Positions 35,468 to 43,503 are shown, counted from the stretch's first letter. The stretch is DNA of 64,000 bases from Hanleya hanleyi (GCA_036873755.1 JAVTVY010037272.1:62001-126000); one strand, 5' to 3'. Program-made: numbers and translations. Notes: generated by a model from the sequence alone, not told the origin.

Positions 35468-36778
35468 TTAGGTGGAGAAGTCACACAGGACGTTGCGCGC
35501 CTTGTCCACTTGAATGATGTTGTCAAACTCGGCGTAGCAGATCACATTGACGGTGGTCGCCAGGGCTCGTGCAAAGTGGATTTCCAACCGTAAGTTGCCT
35601 TGCTTGGCCAGGGCCAGCTGATGGTCGTTCTCTAAGGTGGGGGTTAGATCGAAACAGAACAACGTGTATCCGTGCGCGTAGTCCTCCCGACTGATCATAT
35701 TCCCTTCGTCCTGGTTGATTTGACCGGTGGCTGTAAACAGGCTCTGATAGGCTCGAATGAAATTCCTCCGCCCAAAGTTCGGTGTTAAGGCCGTGGCTGG
35801 CACCTGTTGTCCATCCACATGCAGGGCCACAAAATTGATGCCGAAATGTTGAAAGTCAAACGGATTCTCTGGGTAGGCTCCGCTGAAACTGGTATTTTCC
35901 ACACAGGCCAGGATCAATCGCTTGGGTAGTTCCCCCAGGAACAGGTTTTCTTTGTTGGCGCCCATATTTCCAGCAGGCACAGAGAACACTTTGGTTTGTA
36001 CACGTCGGATAGGGTACTGGGCTGGTTTTGTTTCCAAGGCTTTCATGTGTCCCAATTGAACGGCTGGATTCAGTTTCACTTTTCGGACATACAGGACTGC
36101 GTCTTGGATGACAATCTTATAGTCCGCTGCATGCCCCTCTACGTTAGTGGCCATCAAGGCGAAGGTCGGAGGCGCCCGTATCAGTCGGATTTTGATGGGG
36201 ATCTTGTTCAAGAGGTACCGGTCTTGCATGAACATGTCTGCGTGCAGTCGACCCATCATATCCACCGAGGCACTGTTCGCAGTGAAAGCCTTCCGTTTGT
36301 TATATCCCCCATTGTCCACCGTGTCCATGTGCTCGGGCGTGTCCTTGTAGAATAAAGCGGTTGTCAGCTGAGATTTTTTAGCCTCTCGGCCATACGACAA
36401 CAGTGTCTCGATGTAGGCTCGATAGGGGTACGTGTTGGTGGAGTCACTGATGAGTTTGTCGCTGAGAAAAATATCCACCTGCTGAAACATCGAGTGCAGC
36501 CAGAGATTCGTCGGGCCCACCGTTGCAGCTTGGACGATTCTGGTGCCATCCCCACTGACCACCTTGGCTTTCACATACAAGTATGTATGGGCTAAATCCA
36601 CATAGGCCGTATCCGCATTACTGATGGTGAACTCGATGGGCCCGGTTTCGTTGATGCTGGAGAGCGGGAGATGCTCCACCCATAATCCTTGTTCGACACT
36701 GGTCTGTGTGGGCGGCACGGTCCACAAATCAAATTCACTGTTGGTGGAGGGGCAGGACTCGGCGTGGATTAAGGACAT
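35468..36778 (-). CDS. Major capsid protein (double jelly-roll, hexon-like)
   Basis: A 436-residue protein of the Polinton major capsid family, which forms the trimeric pseudo-hexagonal capsomers. The N-terminal block with SELDLWTVPPTQTS-type text (here SEFDLWTVPPTQTSVEQG), the VGPTNLWLHSMFQQVDIFL block near 105-125 and TNTYPYRAYIETLLSYG near 135 are typical; the C-terminal half carries the second jelly-roll with an ANLRLEI-type strand (GNLRLEIHFA). The start ATG lies 4 bases after the stop of the pVI/pX-like gene and the stop precedes the protease start. No frameshift or stop is seen. Confidence 0.9.
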   Translation of the reverse strand: MSLIHAESCPSTNSEFDLWTVPPTQTSVEQGLWVEHLPLSSINETGPIEFTISNADTAYVDLAHTYLYVKAKVVSGDGTRIVQAATVGPTNLWLHSMFQQVDIFLSDKLISDSTNTYPYRAYIETLLSYGREAKKSQLTTALFYKDTPEHMDTVDNGGYNKRKAFTANSASVDMMGRLHADMFMQDRYLLNKIPIKIRLIRAPPTFALMATNVEGHAADYKIVIQDAVLYVRKVKLNPAVQLGHMKALETKPAQYPIRRVQTKVFSVPAGNMGANKENLFLGELPKRLILACVENTSFSGAYPENPFDFQHFGINFVALHVDGQQVPATALTPNFGRRNFIRAYQSLFTATGQINQDEGNMISREDYAHGYTLFCFDLTPTLENDHQLALAKQGNLRLEIHFARALATTVNVICYAEFDNIIQVDKARNVLCDFST

Positions 36779-36781
36779 GTT

Positions 36782-37189
36782 TTAAGAAAAGATATCCTTT
36801 GTCTTCTTCGATGTGCGTCGTCGCTGGGTCGGTCGTCGACTGGTGCGTGGTCTCGGTGGGGCAGCTCTTCTATTCCCTACGGTGCGTTGTGCTTTGGCCA
36901 CCAAGACGCCTCCCGCTTCTTTGGCCCGCCGTTTCAAGGATTCTTTGGGTGCCGTACCCCCCAAGACATCACCGGCCACTTGCAGTCCACTGCGTACCGC
37001 TTGTTTGCCCATTGCTTTCACCCCACGCGTCACCAAGGGCAGGAACGTTTTGACGATGCTGCCGAGTATGTTCCCCAGTCCATGTCCTCGTTGCATGCGT
37101 GCACCGCTAAAGACCGGAAAGCCACCCCCGGCCTGTTGGGCATAATAGTCGGCATAGCTGCGTGCATCGCACTCGTAAGGTACTTTCAT
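36782..37189 (-). CDS. pVI/pX-like minor virion protein
   Basis: A 135-residue basic protein. The N-terminal YADYYAQQAGGGFPVFSG block, then QRGHGLGNILGSI, an amphipathic helix region (TFLPLVTRGVKAMGKQAV) and a strongly basic Arg/Pro/Thr tail are the arrangement of the Polinton or adintovirus pVI/pX group. In adenoviruses such proteins are packaged, cut by the protease and act on membranes or bind DNA; GG-type sites here could be cleavage sites (inference). Its stop is 4 bases from the capsid start, and its ATG shares a base with the penton stop. Confidence 0.75.
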   Translation of the reverse strand: MKVPYECDARSYADYYAQQAGGGFPVFSGARMQRGHGLGNILGSIVKTFLPLVTRGVKAMGKQAVRSGLQVAGDVLGGTAPKESLKRRAKEAGGVLVAKAQRTVGNRRAAPPRPRTSRRPTQRRRTSKKTKDIFS

Positions 37190-37971
37190 TATGCAAAGTG
37201 GGGAGAACGTGCTTGTCGAAAATGAAGTGTCAGCACCACTTTTCCTCGTTCGAATGCCACCGGTCGTCCCGTGTGATCTCTTATATCGACCGTGATCGTG
37301 TTGATGTCAGTTTGTCGTACGGGCAAGTAGAGCATGTGGGTGAAACTGTGGGTGACTTGCCCTCCATACGTCTTTTTAATGGGGACCACCCGTAACAGAG
37401 GTGTGTTGATATCGCCCACGATGTGGTTGTCCACCACGTCCGAGTAGAGTCCGTACATACCCGACTTCATATCCATCGGCATCTCGCCATGGTGTTCGGT
37501 GGGACCAGCGAACGTCTTTAGATCGAAACCCAGCATTTGCTGTAGGATAGGACTCAGTACGACACTCGCCTTGCCGGTGACGATAAGCTCTGCCTTGTCG
37601 TTGTGTGCGTTGTAATCGAAGTCCACGTGATTCTTGAAGGGATAGGTTTTGATGGGTTTTGAAGTATTCGTCACCTCCCGTAGAGCCTTATAATGCAACA
37701 GTCTTGACAGCCCACCCATGAACTCTTTGGGGGTATCGTATTGGCCTTCGGGCAGGGTGAGTCGGGTGTGTTTGCCTTCGTAGGTCACCTCGTACCAGAC
37801 TTCATTGGCTCGCACGTTGTACCATGAGTAAGGGTATTGGATATCCACGAGGCCACATTCCCACCGGCCAGGTAAATGCAACGGTTGCGGTAACTGGGTG
37901 ACGTACTTGGCCACGGTGTTGTCAGGAAACACATCCAGCGAACTGTTACTGGGTAGGGTGAGGTAAAACAT
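37189..37971 (-). CDS. Minor capsid protein (penton-like)
   Basis: A 260-residue protein starting MFYLTLPSNSSLDVFPDNTV, the hallmark N-terminus of the Polinton single-jelly-roll penton. The block LPGRWECGLVDIQYPYSWYNV follows near residue 33. Pentamers of this protein close the capsid vertices. A minus-strand TATTAAAA lies at 38003-38010, 32 bases from the ATG, and may be its own promoter. Frame intact; it is immediately upstream of the pVI/pX-like gene. Confidence 0.88.
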   Translation of the reverse strand: MFYLTLPSNSSLDVFPDNTVAKYVTQLPQPLHLPGRWECGLVDIQYPYSWYNVRANEVWYEVTYEGKHTRLTLPEGQYDTPKEFMGGLSRLLHYKALREVTNTSKPIKTYPFKNHVDFDYNAHNDKAELIVTGKASVVLSPILQQMLGFDLKTFAGPTEHHGEMPMDMKSGMYGLYSDVVDNHIVGDINTPLLRVVPIKKTYGGQVTHSFTHMLYLPVRQTDINTITVDIRDHTGRPVAFERGKVVLTLHFRQARSPHFA

Positions 37972-38002
37972 GGCGACTGAGCTGTCCTGCTGCTGCTGTT
38001 GG

Positions 38003-38010
38003 TTTTAATA
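38003..38010 (-). promoter_or_regulatory. TATA-like box of the penton gene
   Basis: TATTAAAA on the minus strand, 32 bases upstream of the ATG, in the only gap between this gene and the upstream one. Weaker than the other TATA boxes of the element. Confidence 0.4.
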
Positions 38011-38052
38011 GGTGTTCCAGGCCTTGGGCGGTTGTGTCCGGCGTCGTGTTCG

Positions 38053-38853
38053 TCACGTTGACTTGCTACGTGTCACGGCTCTGGAGATGTGGGGTGTCCT
38101 GATCGAGGGTCGTTTTTTAAGGGTCTGAAAAGAAGGTGCCCGTTGTGGTGGTGGAGTTTTGGGGGGTGACTCCGGTTCCCAGTCGGATTCCCAAGAAGGT
38201 TGTGGTGAGAGTCGTGGTGCACGAGTCGGTGAGTCACGCTGCATAAAGGCCCAGCGGTGGGGGTTCCCCACCAATTCCTGTGGTACATGCATGTCTTTCA
38301 AGCCTTGAGCGAAGACCTCCCATCCTCGAGGATCCGTGTGCGATCTGCGTTGACGCATCAGATCATTCACTAAATCCGTCATGTGGGTGCCGGGGACCAC
38401 CTGATTCTGTACCAGGAGTTCGCCTTTATCATTCCAAGTCATGTTAGGATTCTGTTTCATCCGTTGTAATACCAGGCCAGCTTGTTTCTTGAACGATGCA
38501 GGTACACTCTTCAGCACTTCGTCTTCCACCCACTGTGGGGCTGTGGGGGCTACCCCACCCGGCTGTTGGAACGGTGCTGAGGTCGGCGGTCTGTCACGTG
38601 GTGGTGGTGGTGGTGGTGCTGTTGCTGGGGTAAAGCCAGTTTTGTATTGGTCCATGAACGTCATGTACCGTTGAAGCGTCTCATTGTACCGTTGTACTTT
38701 CTCACTGTCGCTTAACCCCGGTCTCTGTAAGATCTGTTGCATCTCTCCATCGAGGCTGTTTATGGTCTTCACCGTAGGTGGGACAGGGTAGGTTGATTGG
38801 AGGTTTTGCAGGAAACGTGGTTCGACGAGGACCATTTTTTTCGTGTGGTTCAT
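38053..38853 (-). CDS. Conserved Polinton virion-associated protein, function unknown
   Basis: A 266-residue protein (260 if Met7 at 38835 is used). The first part has RFLQNLQSTYPVPPTVKTIN and a helical region with LSDSEKVQRYNETLQRYM; the middle is a Pro-rich linker with six consecutive Pro; then comes a small domain with NPNMTWNDKGELLVQNQVVPG and DLVNDLMRQRR; the end is basic and Ser/Pro-rich. From memory this layout recurs in animal Polintons next to the capsid genes. It may be a scaffold or core protein (inference). The ATG overlaps the stop of the upstream gene in an ATGA arrangement. Confidence 0.75.
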   Translation of the reverse strand: MNHTKKMVLVEPRFLQNLQSTYPVPPTVKTINSLDGEMQQILQRPGLSDSEKVQRYNETLQRYMTFMDQYKTGFTPATAPPPPPPRDRPPTSAPFQQPGGVAPTAPQWVEDEVLKSVPASFKKQAGLVLQRMKQNPNMTWNDKGELLVQNQVVPGTHMTDLVNDLMRQRRSHTDPRGWEVFAQGLKDMHVPQELVGNPHRWAFMQRDSPTRAPRLSPQPSWESDWEPESPPKTPPPQRAPSFQTLKKRPSIRTPHISRAVTRSKST

Positions 38854-39191
38854 TGTCGGCCGAAGAGTCCACCCAATACTGGACCCAACACGGAAGCGGC
38901 CAACGGTGCTAAGATGGCCCCGAGAAAGCCGCCTTTCTGTAACACCTTTTTCTTTTGTGTTTGAGGGACCCGCTTGTGGACTAGGATTCGGAGACCTGTC
39001 TTATGCTTGGCCAACTTGGTCTTCTGAGCCGGAGTCAGTGGTACGTTGCCTTTTAACAGGTTGTACCCGATCTCGTACAGACAGCGTACAAGGTCAGGGT
39101 CCGCACCGCGTACAATGGTTCGGACTAACTCGGGTGGGGCCGTCTTCAATACACGGAGCGTGGGAGCGTGCTTCCGTACTCGCGCAGACAT
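38850..39191 (-). CDS. Small virion protein with a glycine-rich hydrophobic C-terminus
   Basis: 113 residues: a basic N-terminal half with helical text (TAPPELVRTIVRGADPDLV), then Lys-rich sequence and a hydrophobic end GGFLGAILAPLAASVLGPVL before GGLFGRQ. Such GGFLGALL-type tails are typical of a small protein in Polintons, reminiscent of adenovirus core or membrane-active peptides. I chose ATG 39189-39191 over the one three codons earlier because a TATA-type box lies 37 bases upstream, the spacing seen for other genes here. Its stop overlaps the next start. Confidence 0.7.
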   Translation of the reverse strand: MSARVRKHAPTLRVLKTAPPELVRTIVRGADPDLVRCLYEIGYNLLKGNVPLTPAQKTKLAKHKTGLRILVHKRVPQTQKKKVLQKGGFLGAILAPLAASVLGPVLGGLFGRQ

Positions 39192-39227
39192 CCTGCACAA
39201 CTAATGCTAGAACCCACAACGCTGCTC

Positions 39228-39235
39228 TTTTTATC
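39228..39235 (-). promoter_or_regulatory. TATA box of the 113-residue gene
   Basis: GATAAAAA on the minus strand, 37 bases before the ATG at 39191, between the ATPase polyadenylation signal and the gene. Confidence 0.5.
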
Positions 39236-39277
39236 GACCTCAGAGACAAAGTCAACCCTGCTGTGGTATTCATTCTT

Positions 39278-39283
39278 TTTATT
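39278..39283 (-). terminator. Polyadenylation signal of the ATPase gene
   Basis: AATAAA on the minus strand (within GGGAATAATAAAAAG), about 60 bases after the ATPase stop and before the TATA box of the next gene. This shows that at least some genes of the block have separate transcripts. Confidence 0.6.
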
Positions 39284-39344
39284 ATTCCCCATCATCAAAC
39301 ACACACACATCCCATCTGGGGGAGCCACTGTGGGTGTGTTTACA

Positions 39345-39953
39345 TTATTTTTGCATGTACACGTGGTGGGCCTCTCCGGCAAAGATGCCGGTCCGTAGTC
39401 GAAGGTGGTCGGGGGTGGCTTGCTTGAGGTCGAAGAGCATATACCCGTGCTGAGGGCTTGTGGCATCTTTAAAGGCTTCCAACGCAAACGGTGTGCGGCC
39501 GGGATACATCTGTCTCGCCAGGTGCAGCAGTTGAGTGGTATCTCTCGGGTTTTTGAAGACCACCAGGTAGTGGGCATTTAAGCTAATATTCCGATGTTCT
39601 TTGTTTTTACTGAACAGATTCTGCACAATGTAGATGATGCTGAGCCGTCGATGATGGCTACCTTTAGCAAAGAGTTGGGTCACCCGTGCATCCGTCTCCG
39701 CCATGAGATCATCCAGAACCACCAAGGTGTCGGGTTCCAAATCGGCCAGGTTGTGTAGGCCTTCCACGAACGTGATGTGGGGCATTGCTGCATACGCTGC
39801 CTGCCATTCTCCGTAACACCACACAACTCGGGCAATAGGTGGGGTGATCATGCTGTCGGCGTGTTGAAGGAGCTTCCTGACGAAGTGCGTTTTGCCGGAA
39901 CCCGTCGGTCCTGCGATGACGCAAGTGAAGGGATGCTGCCACCCAGGGTCCAT
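39345..39953 (-). CDS. Genome-packaging ATPase (FtsK/HerA type, A32-like)
   Basis: A 202-residue P-loop ATPase that would translocate viral DNA into the capsid. Walker A GPTGSGKT is at residues 15-22; Walker B LVVLDDLM is near residues 74-81; a following TQLFAKGSHHRRLSIIYIVQN stretch contains the sensor-type Gln/Asn. This is the compact FtsK/HerA form shared by Polintons, virophages and poxvirus A32. The first 35 codons overlap the 3-prime end of the membrane-protein gene in a different frame. Frame intact. Confidence 0.9.
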   Translation of the reverse strand: MDPGWQHPFTCVIAGPTGSGKTHFVRKLLQHADSMITPPIARVVWCYGEWQAAYAAMPHITFVEGLHNLADLEPDTLVVLDDLMAETDARVTQLFAKGSHHRRLSIIYIVQNLFSKNKEHRNISLNAHYLVVFKNPRDTTQLLHLARQMYPGRTPFALEAFKDATSPQHGYMLFDLKQATPDHLRLRTGIFAGEAHHVYMQK

Positions 39954-40426
39954 GGTTCGAGGTGTATCCGTTGTCGTGGTAACCCGCTCTTGTAAATTTC
40001 GTACGAGTGAATTGGAGTGGTGGTGGATACAACGTCGGTCGTCGTTGTCTGTTCACTGTCAGGGATGGTGCTGGGGGTGGGTACAACGTGGGTCGTCGTT
40101 GTCGGTTCACTGTGAGGGATGAAATCCTGTGGGTGTTCAGACGTAGTGGGCGTACTTGGTGTAGGTGTAGAGCTTACACTCGACGTGGCTTGTACACGGG
40201 GTATGGTGGTGGTGACTGGGCTCGATACGACTGGTGCTCTCTGTAGACCGGTTTCACTGGTGCCTGGTGTTCTCAGTTGGTTAAGTAACGTGCTGACATA
40301 GGCTACGTCGTAAAACACATCTCCGTACAACACACTCAGCAGGGTTAGCAATAGCACCCCAAAGCCCACTTGTGCTTTGCGCGTTTTGGGAGACGCTGTG
40401 TTCAGAGGCAGCTGCTGTTTGTCCAT
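39848..40426 (-). CDS. Mucin-like single-pass membrane protein
   Basis: 192 residues from the ATG at 40424-40426. A short polar N-terminus (MDKQQLPLNTASPKTRK) precedes one transmembrane segment (VGFGVLLLTLLSVLYG), then a long Thr/Ser/Pro-rich region with TTTTHVVPTPST and TTTTDVVSTT repeats and a basic tail. A type II, O-glycosylated surface protein is the simplest reading. The start is chosen by the TATA box 49 bases upstream, which excludes the earlier in-frame Met at 40540. The last 35 codons overlap the ATPase gene. No homolog recognised. Confidence 0.6.
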   Translation of the reverse strand: MDKQQLPLNTASPKTRKAQVGFGVLLLTLLSVLYGDVFYDVAYVSTLLNQLRTPGTSETGLQRAPVVSSPVTTTIPRVQATSSVSSTPTPSTPTTSEHPQDFIPHSEPTTTTHVVPTPSTIPDSEQTTTTDVVSTTTPIHSYEIYKSGLPRQRIHLEPWTLGGSIPSLASSQDRRVPAKRTSSGSSFNTPTA

Positions 40427-40474
40427 AGCACTGTGGTCGGACGTGGAATGAAGGAGGACGGCAGTGGTGTCTGG

Positions 40475-40481
40475 CTTTATA
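40475..40481 (-). promoter_or_regulatory. TATA box of the mucin-like gene, overlapping the integrase stop
   Basis: TATAAAG on the minus strand, 49 bases from the ATG at 40426. The integrase stop codon (40477-40479) lies inside it. Confidence 0.6.
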
Positions 40482-42050
40482 GTCGTTTCACCTGGTTGGC
40501 CGCGACCCAGGAATTGAAGGAACTGGGCCAACCTTGCCATTTCACGAAATGAAACAGTTTGCCACGTCGACGTTCCGTTTTCAAAATCTGCTCCACCGTG
40601 TAGTAGTCTTGCTGTGTTTTCACAACAGGCTGTAATTCCGCCTCGTAAAACGTCTCCAGCAACGTTTCCCCTTGGAGATCTTCCAGTTCATAGACTCGCC
40701 GCTGTCGGGGTAGGCGCCGTTTAATCAGGAAGTGCTCATCGCTCCAGTTGGGCAAGTAACTTTTCTCGAACTTGCCCTTGACTTTACTGATCCGTACAGG
40801 GCCCCCGACCTTGTACACCGCCTTCGTCGTTCGCTGCGATGGCCTGGGGTACAAGACACGCCGGACTTGGGCTTCATTGCGTTGGGTCACGGTAATGGGG
40901 GCTCTCTCTATACTCCGATGATAGGCTCGATTGTGACCCCTCACAAGTTTCGGGAAAACATCGATGTACCGCCTTGTATTCTTATAGGTGAAATATTTAT
41001 ACATGCGGCCTTTGAATTACAAGCGTCTAGTCCGTCATTCATAATCCAGCCGTCGTCCATTAGAGAATATCCGCGTCCATAATCCAAAGACCTATTCCAT
41101 TTCCATACAACAGCATCAGCACCAAATTCAAAAAGACAAAAGTATACATAAACATAGGCTTGTTTCCTGCAAGAGAGAAGCGGTCAACAATTTTCAATGA
41201 TGCCGGCAAGACATCATGATGTTCCAAAATATCAAATCCGTATCGCTGATCAGTATTCTTAATCCATAATATTCGTGATAGAGTCGTCATCTAAAAATGA
41301 TGTACCTCAGTCACGCTTTGATTGTGCCTGTTCATATGAGTACCATGAGGATCTTAAAGTACATGGGTTCATACGGCCCCTAGCCCCGGGTTAAGCGGAA
41401 TTAGACACATGTTACGAAACGTAGCGCCATAGATCTTGCACGCTACGTTCGTATTTTGCTATCAGCATGCGATATGTATCGCCAAATTTGAGAAACTTTG
41501 AGTGGAGGCGCTGTGAATGTCCTGTTGAACCTCTCCACCACGGAAGCCTTGGTCTCGTTGTACGTATGGAAGAAAAACACCTTCTGTTTCTTGAGAAAGG
41601 CTTGGAACGGTCTGTTGAGGAATTCCGTGCCTTCGTCGGTTTGCAAATACAAAGGTTTGCGCCCGGTCTTGAAGATGTCTTTGAACGCCGCTATGAGATT
41701 TGCCCCCGTTTTCGTCCGGATGGGTACCACCCACGCATACTTGATAGGATATCGATGCACGTCAAGATATACCGATTCTCATCGTTGTGTTTGGCAAAGG
41801 CGCTCATATCGACCAAATCCGCTTGCCACTGGGCATCTATTCCTCCCACGATGACCCGGTTCCGTAGAAAATGGCGACGGACAGATCGATGTAAGGTATA
41901 GGTGTCTTGTCTTCTTAACCAATCTCGGACTTGGGCACGTTGTATCCCCTGGGGTTTGGCCGCTCGATAGAGAGCCGACAATGCACTATAGGCCGCCGGA
42001 CTGTCGGGACTGTAGTATAAGTTATCCAACACCTTCTCCCAGCGCTTCAT
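40477..42050 (-). pseudogene. Chromodomain retroviral-type integrase (c-int), doubly broken
   Basis: The Polinton integrase that inserts the linear element and makes the 6-bp duplication. The N-terminal part begins MKRWEKVLDNLYYSP; the catalytic core is recognisable by WQADLVDM (first Asp), YLQTDEGTEF (second Asp) and VVERFNRT (Glu), the last two about 33 residues apart. The C-terminal part starts near YKYFTYKNTRRYID and ends in a chromodomain (YTVEQILK, then HFVKWQGWPSSFNSW). Two lesions separate these: a one-base frameshift near 41740, between first and second catalytic Asp, and a 496-bp PLE fragment (41018-41513) inserted just after the catalytic Glu. The start at 42050 fits the TATA at 42087. 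No full enzyme can be made. Confidence 0.88.
41018..41513 (-). mobile_element. 5-prime-truncated PLE fragment inside the integrase
   Basis: 496 bases nearly identical to the PLE tail at 1017-1510, including the last RT codons (complement of AAGCGCCTCCACTCAAAG) and the family 3-prime end. It is flanked by TGAAT on both sides (41013-41017 and 41514-41518), a 5-bp target duplication. It has the same orientation as the integrase. It came in after the Polinton, or into its ancestor. Confidence 0.92.
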
Positions 42051-42078
42051 GGTGACAAAATGATGATGCACCCTGGCT

Positions 42079-42540
42079 CTATCGTTTATTTATAACGGGT
42101 ATATCTTGGGCCGGAGTTTCTTTCTGATTTTCTTCATTGGCTTTCACAGTGTCCATGGCAAATGACCAGTCCAACTCGTCTGATGACCGCTTGATAAGCA
42201 CTTCATCCACATCTACCACGGCATCTTCCAATGCAGACCATAGATCAGGGTGAAGGGTAAAATGCACTGTACCCCCATCTAGCCGAGCCAATTGAGCAAA
42301 GAAAGGGCCGCGTCGGATGTACACATCGTGAGACAAGTGGATGAGGTCGCCGTCCAGTTCACCAGACAACACCCGTTTGAATTTGGTCCAGCCCTCTCGG
42401 GACAGACGAATGTGAGCCGCGCACGGTTGTGTAGGGTCCGTGTCTCCCACCTCCTCCATGATATCGACCTTATCCGCATACACGTGCAGGAAAACCTCGG
42501 GGGTTAAGCTGAGATACGCCAGTATCATATGCTCCGCCAT
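42079..42540 (-). CDS. Polinton protein of unknown function, paralog A
   Basis: A 153-residue soluble protein. The core shares REGWTKFKRVLSGELDG, RRGPFF, a DLWSALE helix and an RSSDELDW motif with the next gene upstream, in the same order, so the two are tandem paralogs. The N-terminal LTPEVFLHVYADKV strand pattern is also shared. I recognise no family. It has its own TATA box 40 bases upstream. The C-terminal tail is polar, and its stop lies beside the integrase TATA box. Confidence 0.7.
   Translation of the reverse strand: MAEHMILAYLSLTPEVFLHVYADKVDIMEEVGDTDPTQPCAAHIRLSREGWTKFKRVLSGELDGDLIHLSHDVYIRRGPFFAQLARLDGGTVHFTLHPDLWSALEDAVVDVDEVLIKRSSDELDWSFAMDTVKANEENQKETPAQDIPVINKR
42087..42094 (-). 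promoter_or_regulatory. TATA box of the integrase gene
   Basis: TATAAATA on the minus strand, 37 bases upstream of the ATG at 42050 and within the last codons of paralog A. Confidence 0.65.
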
Positions 42541-42579
42541 GGTCAGTACGTGAATGGTACCAGAGTTGACTGTTTCTCG

Positions 42580-42587
42580 TATTTATA
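42580..42587 (-). promoter_or_regulatory. TATA box of paralog A
   Basis: TATAAATA followed by CGAG on the minus strand, 40 bases before the ATG; ACAGTC downstream may mark the start region. The box and the next bases are the same as upstream of paralog B. Confidence 0.7.
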
Positions 42588-42613
42588 GGGACAACCCCGT
42601 GAGATAAAAAGGA

Positions 42614-43108
42614 TCAGGTGGTCATATCACTGGGCTGATTGAGTGTAGCCGGGTAATCAATGGCATCGTCGTCGGGTTCATGTAGTTGTTCATTGGGTTC
42701 TGCCACCGATTCTCTCAGGGCACGAGCCCACTCCAACTCGTCTGATGACCGCTCGTCCGGTGTAAACAGCTGGTCCACGATAGACACCACTTTCTCGAAG
42801 GCTGTCCACAGATCGGGGTCTAGGGTGAAGCTTCGCGTAGCATCTTGGTAGCGGCCCAGACGTGGGAAGAAAGGTCCACGGTATACGTAGATGGCATTGT
42901 CTATGTGGATGACGTGTCCATCGAGCTCGCCGCTCAACACCCGTTTAAATTTGGTCCAGCCGTCACGGTGTAGCGTCACCGTATTCGATACGGTCTCAGC
43001 GGGCGACCAGCAAACTCCACGGTCTTCCACGAGGGTAACTTTATCTTCATAGACGTGTAACCCCACCCGGGGTGTAAGGCGCAGGATGGCTCGTAGGACG
43101 GGTGACAT
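42614..43108 (-). CDS. Polinton protein of unknown function, paralog B
   Basis: A 164-residue paralog of the neighbouring gene. Shared blocks: LTPRVGLHVYEDKV, RDGWTKFKRVLSGELDGHVI, YRGPFFPRLGRY, a DPDLWTAFEK helix and RSSDELEWARA. ATG at 43106-43108 is preferred to the longer frame starting at 43186 because the TATA box at 43159-43166 would lie inside the longer version. Identity between the paralogs is highest in the WTKFKRVLSGELDG core, suggesting a binding site under constraint. Function unknown; by position it could be a regulatory or host-interaction protein (inference). Confidence 0.7.
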   Translation of the reverse strand: MSPVLRAILRLTPRVGLHVYEDKVTLVEDRGVCWSPAETVSNTVTLHRDGWTKFKRVLSGELDGHVIHIDNAIYVYRGPFFPRLGRYQDATRSFTLDPDLWTAFEKVVSIVDQLFTPDERSSDELEWARALRESVAEPNEQLHEPDDDAIDYPATLNQPSDMTT

Positions 43109-43158
43109 GCTTGGTCCAATGTCGAACGGTGAATGACACACACTCTGTCTGACCCTCG

Positions 43159-43166
43159 TATTTATA
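43159..43166 (-). promoter_or_regulatory. TATA box of paralog B
   Basis: TATAAATACGAGGGTCAGACAG on the minus strand carries the box and an initiator-like TCAGAC; the box is about 50 bases from the ATG. It lies in the spacer and the last codons of the upstream tail-anchored protein gene ending at 43177. Confidence 0.7.
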
Positions 43167-43176
43167 GTCCCCAGTG

Positions 43177-43503
43177 TCAATACCACAGCGCCAGGGTCAA
43201 TAGGGCACAGACTAGTGTGAGGCCAACCAGCTGGCGCTGGTTCCGGCGTGAGCGCTCGTGGTCCATAGCCCGAGCATCAAGGATGGCTGTCATAGTCCAG
43301 TAGTGGTGAGTGATGGCACGCCTCTCCATCGAGTGCACTCTGTGGAGGACCGCTTCTGTGAACTCGTTCAGGATCTGGCGTCGTCCCTCGTTGTCGTCGC
43401 CATCTGCAAACATGGACCGGACCACTGCTCGGTAACCCGTGAATGAATTCACCGCGGTGGCATGCTGTAAAATGCGAGTCGCACAGGGCTGGATCTCCGT
43501 CAT
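43177..43503 (-). CDS. Tail-anchored small membrane protein
   Basis: 108 residues. The first 84 are soluble and helical in character (RRQILNEFTEAVLHRVHSM, RRAITHHYWTMTAI), and the last 20 form a hydrophobic segment (LVGLTLVCALLTLALWY) preceded by Arg/Gln, ending at the C-terminus. This is the layout of tail-anchored proteins. Some adintoviruses carry Bcl-2-like tail-anchored proteins, but I see no BH motifs, so I do not assign that. A TATA box is 47 bases upstream. Confidence 0.6.
   Translation of the reverse strand: MTEIQPCATRILQHATAVNSFTGYRAVVRSMFADGDDNEGRRQILNEFTEAVLHRVHSMERRAITHHYWTMTAILDARAMDHERSRRNQRQLVGLTLVCALLTLALWY

Noticed and set aside
38441..38674. Plus-strand frames opposite the capsid block (also 35996-36355, 36813-37225, 38843-39427)
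   Set aside because: Shadows of strongly coding minus-strand genes with third-position bias; no domains.
43177..43503. A viral Bcl-2 homolog
   Set aside because: Only the tail anchor fits; no BH1, BH2 or BH3 motif can be seen and the protein is short.
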